Origin: Spirochaetales bacterium | GTDB taxonomy: Bacteria; Spirochaetota; Spirochaetia; Sphaerochaetales; Sphaerochaetaceae | Direction of reading: 5' to 3' | Length of the DNA: 8,508 nucleotides | NCBI GenBank assembly: GCA_017475725.1 | Contig: JAFVFA010000240.1 | Location: 1-8,508 of the forward strand | Shown here: in pieces, positions 1 through 5,155 of the stretch | Layout of the letters: each line of letters starts with the position of its first letter | Numbering within the stretch: the stretch's first letter is position 1 | Translations under genes and position numbers: made by a program | Notes under the pieces: generated by a model | Seen by the model: only the letters and a program-made list of their open reading frames with translations | The model's database searches: none | Told to the model about the DNA's origin: nothing

Positions 1-672
1 AACCTCAATGAAGAGCAGACCAAGACCCTTGGAGTCATCCTTACCGGAATGTTGCAGCTCGATCTTGAGAAGGACTGCTCGCTTGTAGAGATCAATCCCC
101 TTGTGGAGACTGCCGCAGGCCAGCTTCTCTGCCTCGACGCCAAGGTCAACTTCGATGACAACGCACTGTTCAGACACCCTGACATCCTGGAGCTGAGGGA
201 CATTGACGAGGAGGACCCAAAGGAGTACAAGGCGTCTCTCTCCGATCTGAACTACGTCTCGCTTGACGGGGACATTGGATGTCTGGTCAACGGTGCCGGC
301 CTTGCCATGGCCACGATGGACATAATAAAGAACTTCGGAGGCAGCCCTGCCAACTTCCTGGATGTGGGCGGAAGCGCCACCACAGAGAAGGTGAAGGCGG
401 CCTTCGAGATCCTGCTGTCAGACGGAAACGTCAAGGACATCTTCGTCAACATCTTCGGTGGAATAATGAAGTGCGACATAATAGCCGAGGGCCTTGTGCA
501 GGCCACCCGTGAGATGGGCGTGAAGATCCCTATCGTTGTCAGACTTGAGGGAACGAACGTGGACCTTGGAAGGGAGATCATCAGAGAGTCCGGGCTATCC
601 ATCATAGCCGCAACCGACATGGCTGACGGCGCAAGGAAGGCTATAGCCGCCGCAAAGGGAGGTCTGGCATGA
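1..672 (+). CDS. sucC: Succinyl-CoA synthetase beta subunit, 5'-truncated (C-terminal 223 residues)
   Basis: Beta subunit of the alpha2beta2 cytosolic enzyme that interconverts succinyl-CoA + ADP (or GDP) + phosphate and succinate + CoA + ATP/GTP. The reading frame is open from base 1, so the gene begins upstream and most of the N-terminal ATP-grasp half is missing. Visible family signatures are EINPLV (end of the ATP-grasp domain, nucleotide/Mg site), LDAKVNFDDNALFRHPDI, the LNYVSLDGDIGCLVNGAGLAMATMD stretch (250-330, abbreviated here to its landmarks), NFLDVGG, and the glycine-rich GGIMKCD loop at 457-477 that faces the phosphohistidine of the alpha subunit. Each lines up with E. coli SucC as I recall it, with few gaps. 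The stop codon overlaps the start of sucD (ATGA), as in a normal sucCD operon, so the subunits are probably made by coupled translation. ATP or GTP preference cannot be judged from this half. Confidence 0.96.
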   Translation, partial: NLNEEQTKTLGVILTGMLQLDLEKDCSLVEINPLVETAAGQLLCLDAKVNFDDNALFRHPDILELRDIDEEDPKEYKASLSDLNYVSLDGDIGCLVNGAGLAMATMDIIKNFGGSPANFLDVGGSATTEKVKAAFEILLSDGNVKDIFVNIFGGIMKCDIIAEGLVQATREMGVKIPIVVRLEGTNVDLGREIIRESGLSIIAATDMADGARKAIAAAKGGLA

Positions 673-1553
673 GCATCTTCGTCAACAGGGACACAAGGGT
701 ACTGGTACAGGGCATAACCGGAAGGCAGGGCAGCTTCCACGCCCAGCAGATGATAGAGTACGGAACACGCATAGTCGGCGGCGTCACCCCTGGAAAGGGC
801 GGCATGGAGTGCCTTGGGGTTCCTGTCTTCAACACCGTCGAGGAGGCAGCAAGAGAAACCAATGCAAATGCCTCAGTGATCTATGTACCTGCAAAATTCG
901 CAGCAGCTTCCATCATGGAAGCCATCGATGCAGGCATCCGTACCATAGTCTGTATAACTGAGGGGATACCGGTTCTGGATATGGCCAGAGTTAAGAACCA
1001 CCTTGAGGGGAAGGACTGCAGACTGATAGGCCCGAACTGTCCGGGAATCATAACACCGGGCGAGTGCAAGATAGGGATCATGCCTGGCTACATACACACC
1101 AAGGGGCATGTTGGGGTCATATCAAGGTCCGGAACCCTGACCTATGAGGCGGTGAAGCAGCTGTCCGACAGAGGGATCGGACAGTCCACCGTTGTCGGTA
1201 TCGGAGGGGATCCGATCCGCGGCACAAGCTTCGTGGACTGTCTCAAGGCCTTCGAGGCCGACCCTGACACCTATGCGGTCGTCATGAACGGCGAGATAGG
1301 AGGAAGCGGAGAGGAGGAGGCCGCAGAGTTCATCAGGACCATGACCAAGCCTGTGGCTGCCTTCATCGGAGGCCAGAGCGCACCCGCGGGGAAGCGCATG
1401 GGCCATGCCGGGGCAATAATCGCGGGAGGCAAGGGCACCGCTGCCGGAAAGATCGCTGCCTTGAGGGATGCCGGTGTTGAGATAGCAATGACACCTGACC
1501 TCATTGGGGCTGCCCTTGTGGCTGCCCTGGAGAAGCGGGGAATCAGGATATAG
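669..1553 (+). CDS. sucD: Succinyl-CoA synthetase alpha subunit
   Basis: Alpha subunit, which binds CoA and carries the phosphohistidine intermediate. At 294 residues it is close to the usual 285-300. Seen in order: Rossmann-type CoA-binding domain with GITGRQGSFHAQQMIEYGT (residues 15-33) and GVTPGKGG; the GPNCPGIITPGECKIGIMPG segment; SRSGTLTYEAV; GIGGDPIRGTSFVD; and the active-site loop MGHAGAIIAGGKGTA. The histidine of that loop is residue 246, the same number as the phosphorylated His246 of E. coli. The start is supported by GGAGG at 658-662, six bases before ATG, inside the end of sucC. The four-base overlap implies translational coupling. Roughly half of its isoleucine codons are ATA (15 of 31 by hand count). 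All catalytic motifs appear intact. A hairpin terminator follows 29 bases after the stop. Confidence 0.97.
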   Translation: MSIFVNRDTRVLVQGITGRQGSFHAQQMIEYGTRIVGGVTPGKGGMECLGVPVFNTVEEAARETNANASVIYVPAKFAAASIMEAIDAGIRTIVCITEGIPVLDMARVKNHLEGKDCRLIGPNCPGIITPGECKIGIMPGYIHTKGHVGVISRSGTLTYEAVKQLSDRGIGQSTVVGIGGDPIRGTSFVDCLKAFEADPDTYAVVMNGEIGGSGEEEAAEFIRTMTKPVAAFIGGQSAPAGKRMGHAGAIIAGGKGTAAGKIAALRDAGVEIAMTPDLIGAALVAALEKRGIRI

Positions 1554-1579
1554 AAAAACGAACAGAACTGTCTTATACT
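1551..1579 (+). promoter_or_regulatory. Candidate sigma70 promoter for nadE
   Basis: A TAGAAA (-35, 1551-1556, 4/6 to TTGACA) and TATACT (-10, 1574-1579, 5/6 to TATAAT) are separated by exactly 17 bases. The -35 begins in the sucD stop codon. The predicted start near 1586 falls inside the 5' arm of the terminator stem, leaving a leader of about 35 bases with GGAG at 1611-1614 before the nadE ATG. It is a sequence match only; no transcript evidence is available. Confidence 0.4.
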
Positions 1580-1582
1580 GGA

Positions 1583-1610
1583 AAGGCCTGCTGGGAAGCG
1601 GGCCTTCTTT
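1583..1610 (+). terminator. Hairpin terminator after sucCD
   Basis: A 10-bp stem (arms 1583-1592 and 1597-1606, one T-G wobble) closes a GGGA tetraloop, followed by CTTT. The stem is strong but the T-tract is short, so termination may be partial or factor-assisted. Its position 29 bases after the sucD stop and directly before a new gene supports the call. Confidence 0.6.
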
Positions 1611-1620
1611 GGAGTAGAGC

Positions 1621-3519
1621 ATGAGACATGGATTCATCAAGACCGCCACTGCCACACCGGCAATCAGGGTGGCTGACTGCAAGTACAACGCCGACAAGAT
1701 CCTCGACCTTGTCATGAGGGCCCATGAGGAGGGCGTCCACCTTCTGGTTCTGCCTGAGCTTTGCATCACAGGCTACACCTGTCAGGATCTGTTCTTCCAG
1801 CAGGCACTTCTGGAGAGCGCCATGGAGAATGCGGTTCGCGTCGCATCAAAAGTGCCAAAGAACATGGTCGTTGTGTTCGGTTCGCCTGTTGAATTGAGGG
1901 GTAAACTCCACAATTGCGCCATCGTTGCCTCTGCCGGGAAGATTCTTGGAATAGTCCCCAAGATCAACATCCCGAACTATCTTGAGTTCTACGAGGCTCG
2001 CTGGTTCACACCTGCTCTGCCCAACGAGGAGATCGTCGAGATGGGGGACCAGAAGGTCATCATGGGGCCCAAGCTGATCTTCACATGCAACCAGCTGCCC
2101 TATTTCAGACTTGCCTGTGAGGTCTGCGAGGACCTCTGGGTCCCGAATCCGCCAAGCGTCAACCATGCCATAAACGGGGCGACCGTGGTTGCCAATGTGA
2201 GCGCAAGCGACGAGTTCGCCGGAAAGGCCGCGTACAGATACAATCTGATAGAGGGACAGAGCGCCAGGCTGATCTGCGCCTATGTCTATGCGGATGCAGG
2301 GGAGGGTGAGAGCTCGACGGACCTGGTGTTCACAGGCAACAATCAGATCTGCGAGAACGGAGTGACCCTTGCGAACACCAAGCTGAAGTCTGACGAGCTT
2401 CTGATTACGGAGATAGACCTTGAGCATCTTGAGCATGAGAGAAGGGTCAGAAACACCTTCGTGACGACAAACGACAAGGACTACAGGTACATCGGGTTCG
2501 ACATAGAGATGGGTGAGACACCGCTTACAAGGTACATCCCCAGAATGCCTTTCGTGCCTGAGGACAGCCCCGCAAGGGACGCCAGGTCGGAGGAGATCAT
2601 AACCCTACAGTGCCTTGGACTGAAGCAGCGCCTGGTCCACATAAGGTGCAGGACTGCGGTCATCGGTATCTCCGGAGGTCTGGACTCCACACTGGCCCTG
2701 CTGGTCACTGTGAAGACCTTCGACATGCTGAATCTGGACAGAAGGGGCATAATCTGCGTCACCATGCCGTGTTTCGGCACCACCCAGAGAACAAAGACCA
2801 ATGCCATGAACATGGTGGAGCTTCTGGGGTGCACGCTGAAGGTCGTGGACATACGCGATTCCGTCAGCAGACACTTCCAGGACATTGGACAGGACCCCGA
2901 CAACTATGATGTCACATTCGAGAACGCACAGGCGCGCGAGAGGACCCAGGTTCTGATGGACATCGCCAACATGTACAACGGCATAGTGATCGGTACCGGT
3001 GACCTGTCGGAGCTTGCCCTTGGCTGGGCAACGTACAACGGTGACCACATGTCCATGTACGGTGTGAACGCATCCGTTCCCAAGACGCTCTGCAAGCACC
3101 TTGTGGGCTACTGTGCGAAGACGACGTCCAGCGAGGAGCTCTCCCAGACCCTGAAGTCGGTCATCGCAACCCCGATCAGCCCAGAGCTTGTTCCGGGGAA
3201 GCAGGAGACGGAGGACCTTGTGGGCCCATACGAGCTGCACGACTTCTTCATATACCACGTGCTCAGGTGGGGCAGCTGCCCGTCAAAGGTGTACCGCCTT
3301 GCCTGCTACGTCTTCGAGGGCCGTTTCGACGAGCAGACCATACTGAAGTGGCTGAGGACCTTCTACAGAAGATTCTTCTCCCAGCAGTTCAAGCGCTCAT
3401 GCCTGCCTGACGGTCCTAAGATCGGATCTGTGGCATTGTCACCAAGGGGTGACTGGAGAATGCCGAGCGATGCCACCGTCAAGATCTGGCAGGACGAGCT
3501 TGAGACGTCACTGGAATGA
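1621..3519 (+). CDS. nadE: Glutamine-dependent NAD+ synthetase (glutaminase + synthetase)
   Basis: Final step of NAD biosynthesis: amidates nicotinic acid adenine dinucleotide (deamido-NAD) to NAD+ using ATP, with ammonia from glutamine. At 632 residues it is the long two-domain form (the Mycobacterium enzyme is about 680). The nitrilase-type glutaminase domain covers about residues 1-290, with the Glu-Lys-Cys triad apparently intact: E46 in LPELCITG, K114 in PKINIPNYLEFYEARWF, and C169 in EVCEDLW. The synthetase domain covers about 325-632, with pyrophosphatase P-loop SGGLDS (351-356), the GTGDLSELALGWATYNGDH substrate/Mg region, NASVPKTL, and the C-terminal landmark SCLPDGPKIGSVALSPRGDW typical of this form. 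The start has GGAG at 1611-1614, six bases upstream. It follows the sucCD terminator, so it is probably its own transcription unit. No riboswitch-like leader is visible; the space is too short. The fused glutaminase means the cell need not rely on free ammonia for this step. Confidence 0.96.
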   Translation: MRHGFIKTATATPAIRVADCKYNADKILDLVMRAHEEGVHLLVLPELCITGYTCQDLFFQQALLESAMENAVRVASKVPKNMVVVFGSPVELRGKLHNCAIVASAGKILGIVPKINIPNYLEFYEARWFTPALPNEEIVEMGDQKVIMGPKLIFTCNQLPYFRLACEVCEDLWVPNPPSVNHAINGATVVANVSASDEFAGKAAYRYNLIEGQSARLICAYVYADAGEGESSTDLVFTGNNQICENGVTLANTKLKSDELLITEIDLEHLEHERRVRNTFVTTNDKDYRYIGFDIEMGETPLTRYIPRMPFVPEDSPARDARSEEIITLQCLGLKQRLVHIRCRTAVIGISGGLDSTLALLVTVKTFDMLNLDRRGIICVTMPCFGTTQRTKTNAMNMVELLGCTLKVVDIRDSVSRHFQDIGQDPDNYDVTFENAQARERTQVLMDIANMYNGIVIGTGDLSELALGWATYNGDHMSMYGVNASVPKTLCKHLVGYCAKTTSSEELSQTLKSVIATPISPELVPGKQETEDLVGPYELHDFFIYHVLRWGSCPSKVYRLACYVFEGRFDEQTILKWLRTFYRRFFSQQFKRSCLPDGPKIGSVALSPRGDWRMPSDATVKIWQDELETSLE

Positions 3520-3527
3520 AAAAACAG

Positions 3528-3556
3528 TTGATGTAACCTTTTCCGTGGTCTATTGT
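3528..3556 (+). promoter_or_regulatory. Candidate sigma70 promoter for the first 198-residue exported protein
   Basis: TTGATG (3528-3533, 4/6) and TATTGT (3551-3556, 4/6) are separated by 17 bases in the AT-richer gap after nadE. The predicted start near 3563 gives a leader of about 45 bases ending in AAAGGAG (3592-3598), ten bases before ATG. No clear terminator is visible between nadE and this promoter. Confidence 0.45.
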
Positions 3557-3608
3557 TTAGAGTGTGTTCGCATAAGCGGATTCAATTGTTCAAAGGAGAG
3601 AACAGAAT

Positions 3609-4205
3609 ATGAAGAAAGTTATAATCGCAATGTTGATAGTCCTTATGGTTCCGGCATGCATCTTCGCCGGAAGAGGGCTGCTTGATTTCACAATCGGAGC
3701 AACTGCAGAGACGACCTACAAGGTTGAGGATGTCCAGAAGGCAATCAGTGGAGAGGAGGAGTTCAAGTTCTCAATGGAGAATGTCGGATTCGGAGCTGAG
3801 ACAGAGCTGAAGCTTGCTTTCCTTGCCCTCAATGGAAAGGCTGTGTTCGCCCCTGCACAGAAGACCGTCTCCGGTGTCGTTTCAGGAAACCTCGCCCTTG
3901 ACATCCTGTTCATCAGAATCAAGGCCGGTCTCGGTTATGAGTACAGCTACGACTTCGAGTCCAAGGAGATGAAGTATGGTAACGGCGCAGGTTGCGTCAG
4001 CAGCTTCGACGAGTTCAAGAAGGCCCAGTTCGATGCATGCCTTGGAGTTGATTTCCTGCTCGGAGACCTGACGATCGGTGCACATGCATCACTTCCGACA
4101 AGCGTCTCGATCGAACAGAACAACTGGTCCGAGCTGGTGTCATCAATCCAGGACAACTGGCAGTATGCCAAGCTCGGAGTCTCCGTCGGATACTCACTTC
4201 TGTAA
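3609..4205 (+). CDS. Exported protein of 198 residues, probable beta-rich envelope protein (unrecognised family)
   Basis: I do not recognise the family. The N-terminus is a signal peptide: MKK, a hydrophobic core at residues 4-16, and possible cleavage after CIFA (residue 20). VPAC at residues 14-17 loosely resembles a spirochaetal lipobox, so a lipoprotein is an alternative. The mature part has alternating polar/hydrophobic stretches broken by turns, for example FSMENVGFGAETELKLAF, LALDILFIRIKAGLGYEYSY and YAKLGVSVGYSLL. This fits a small outer-membrane beta-barrel or a periplasmic beta-sandwich. The start is set by a good AAAGGAG. It has its own promoter candidate upstream and a strong terminator downstream, so it is probably monocistronic. 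The next gene encodes a protein of identical length with the same layout (see findings). Function is unknown; envelope location is an inference from the signal peptide and strand pattern. Confidence 0.8.
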   Translation: MKKVIIAMLIVLMVPACIFAGRGLLDFTIGATAETTYKVEDVQKAISGEEEFKFSMENVGFGAETELKLAFLALNGKAVFAPAQKTVSGVVSGNLALDILFIRIKAGLGYEYSYDFESKEMKYGNGAGCVSSFDEFKKAQFDACLGVDFLLGDLTIGAHASLPTSVSIEQNNWSELVSSIQDNWQYAKLGVSVGYSLL

Positions 4206-4233
4206 GTAAGGGCCGAAAGAGGATCCAATGATG

Positions 4234-4264
4234 CGCTGCACGGTTCCCGTGCAGCGTTTTTCTT
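4234..4264 (+). terminator. Strong rho-independent terminator
   Basis: A perfect 10-bp GC-rich stem (CGCTGCACGG at 4234-4243 pairing with 4247-4256) with a three-base TTC loop is followed by TTTTTCTT. It lies 28 bases after the stop of the preceding exported-protein gene and should end that transcript. Confidence 0.92.
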
Positions 4265-4272
4265 GATAGAAT
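4264..4272 (+). promoter_or_regulatory. Candidate extended -10 promoter
   Basis: TGATAGAAT matches the extended -10 form TGnTATAAT at all but one base. The -35 position (about 4244-4249) falls in the terminator loop and is poor, which is usual for extended -10 promoters. The predicted start is near 4279, overlapping the 8-base palindrome GTGATCAC (4279-4286), which could be an operator or chance. The resulting leader before the ATG at 4297 would be about 18 bases. Confidence 0.45.
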
Positions 4273-4296
4273 CATGAAGTGATCACGGGACGGGAC

Positions 4297-4893
4297 ATGA
4301 AGAGATATATTCTGCTTTTCACCATTCTTACAATGCTTGCCTTCACTGCCTATGCCTTGGACTCCTCAATGGATATCGGGGTGAACCTCAGCTACAACAC
4401 GGATTCCGATGTGGTGAATGAAGACGTCCATTCAGGACTGATGAAGCAGATTGCAGCCGGACTTGAGATGAGGGGGAACATAAGCAACTTCCAGACCACC
4501 TTGGCCGGAGACATAACCGTCCTTGACACCCAGAGTCTGATGTTCTCAGGCATCTTCGGTGTAGGACTCTCGGTTGACCTGTTCAGGTTCTTCAAGCTTG
4601 GTGTAACCACAGGCCCTAAGGTCACATACGTCTACCGTGACACCGTCAAATCGGTGAACGATGACGGGTCTCTGCAGGATGCCCAGAGCCTTTGGGACGC
4701 ATTGCTTGATGGTTCGTTCTACTATAGGGTGATGTTCGACATACTGGCAGGCCCTGTCATGTCATTCGGTCTGGCCTATACTGTTCCGACGACCTTCAGC
4801 ATGAGAAACGGGTCCATCGCGGACCTCATCCCCACCAGGGATCTCATCAGACAGGGGCAGATAGCGGCATGCATAAGCATGAAGGTTTTTTAG
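4297..4893 (+). CDS. Second exported protein of 198 residues, likely diverged paralogue of the preceding one
   Basis: Family not recognised. From the ATG at 4297 it has a clean signal peptide: MKR, a hydrophobic core, and probable cleavage after AYA at residue 20. An in-frame GTG at 4279 would add six polar residues before the signal and sits at the predicted transcription start, so I reject it. GGGA at 4287-4290 is a weak Shine-Dalgarno six bases before ATG. The mature chain has beta-like segments such as MDIGVNLSYNT, FGVGLSVDLFRFFKLGV and GPVMSFGLAYTVPTTFSM, and ends in phenylalanine (KVF), as outer-membrane barrels often do. Length and layout match the preceding protein: signal of 20 residues, FDxxLxG or FDILAG near residue 147, and LPTSVSI versus VPTTFSM near 162-169. 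The stop codon is built into the Shine-Dalgarno of the next gene (TAGGAG), so the two are probably co-translated. An envelope role is inferred. Confidence 0.8.
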   Translation: MKRYILLFTILTMLAFTAYALDSSMDIGVNLSYNTDSDVVNEDVHSGLMKQIAAGLEMRGNISNFQTTLAGDITVLDTQSLMFSGIFGVGLSVDLFRFFKLGVTTGPKVTYVYRDTVKSVNDDGSLQDAQSLWDALLDGSFYYRVMFDILAGPVMSFGLAYTVPTTFSMRNGSIADLIPTRDLIRQGQIAACISMKVF

Positions 4894-4904
4894 GAGTTTG
4901 AAAG

Positions 4905-5138
4905 ATGGGTAAGGGTGCACGCAGGTTCACAGGTTTCCTCTGGGCCATGATCATAGCCATAGTCAGTTTCTTTGTCATATTCATCTTCTTCCCTGATGTC
5001 TCCAACAAGTTCTTCGGGGTCAGCGTCAGGCCGGAGAAGGTCTCTGAGGTCGTGGACTCTGCGGTCAGTTCTGTTTCCGAAGCCGTTTCGGAGAAGGTCT
5101 CCCAAACTGTGAGCAACGTTGTCGAGAACTCCAAGTAA
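4905..5138 (+). CDS. Small single-pass membrane protein with an 11-residue-repeat tail (77 residues)
   Basis: Unrecognised. Basic N-terminus (KGARR, residues 3-7), one transmembrane helix at about residues 11-29 rich in Ile, Val and Phe, a short FPDVSNKFFGVSVRPE linker, then a predicted helix from 44 to 77. By the positive-inside rule the N-terminus is cytoplasmic and the helix periplasmic. AGGAG at 4892-4896 lies eight bases before the ATG and overlaps the upstream stop, so expression is tied to the preceding exported protein. No enzymatic motif is present. The layout (TM plus amphipathic helix) is superficially TatA-like, but the order of features and the periplasmic side do not fit TatA. 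It may anchor or oligomerise with an envelope partner; that is speculation. Confidence 0.75.
   Translation: MGKGARRFTGFLWAMIIAIVSFFVIFIFFPDVSNKFFGVSVRPEKVSEVVDSAVSSVSEAVSEKVSQTVSNVVENSK
5037..5135 (+). repeat. Three tandem 11-residue (hendecad) units in the small membrane protein
   Basis: Residues 45-77 divide exactly into three 11-mers: KVSEVVDSAVS, SVSEAVSEKVS and QTVSNVVENSK. The first two agree at six of eleven positions; the third is decayed. Valines follow a 4-4-3 spacing (46, 50, 54, 57, 61, 65, then 72), which puts one hydrophobic stripe on a helix. This pattern suits a right-handed coiled coil or membrane-surface helix. Confidence 0.6.
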
Positions 5139-5147
5139 GGTTATAAT
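5119..5147 (+). promoter_or_regulatory. Candidate polA promoter with consensus -10, giving a near-leaderless mRNA
   Basis: TTGTCG (5119-5124, 4/6) and a perfect TATAAT (5142-5147) are separated by exactly 17 bases. The -35 lies in the last codons of the small membrane protein. The predicted start at about 5153-5155 is zero to three bases before the polA ATG at 5156. polA otherwise lacks a usable Shine-Dalgarno: the only AAGG (5137-5140) is 15 bases away. Confidence 0.55.
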
Positions 5148-5155
5148 GGCATCAA

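Noticed and set aside
252..740. Long antisense open frame across the sucC/sucD junction, and similar minus-strand frames across nadE, polA and coaE
   Set aside because: Each lies opposite a well-supported gene and its translation shows no domain or motif; such open antisense frames are expected from GC-leaning codon use.
3520..3608. Terminator or riboswitch in the gap after nadE
   Set aside because: No stable GC-rich hairpin with a T-tract and no riboswitch-like conserved pairing could be found in these 89 bases.
3648..3659. VPAC lipobox making the first exported protein a lipoprotein
   Set aside because: The proline at -2 and hydrophobic Ile-Phe after the cysteine are atypical; cleavage after CIFA is at least as likely, so not annotated as a lipoprotein.
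3449..3685. Plus-strand open frame overlapping the nadE end and the start of the next gene
   Set aside because: It overlaps two better genes in another frame, has no signal or motif, and has no good ribosome site.
4279..4296. GTG at 4279 as the start of the second exported protein
   Set aside because: It adds six polar residues ahead of a complete signal peptide, lies at the predicted transcription start, and has no Shine-Dalgarno; ATG 4297 gives a canonical signal.
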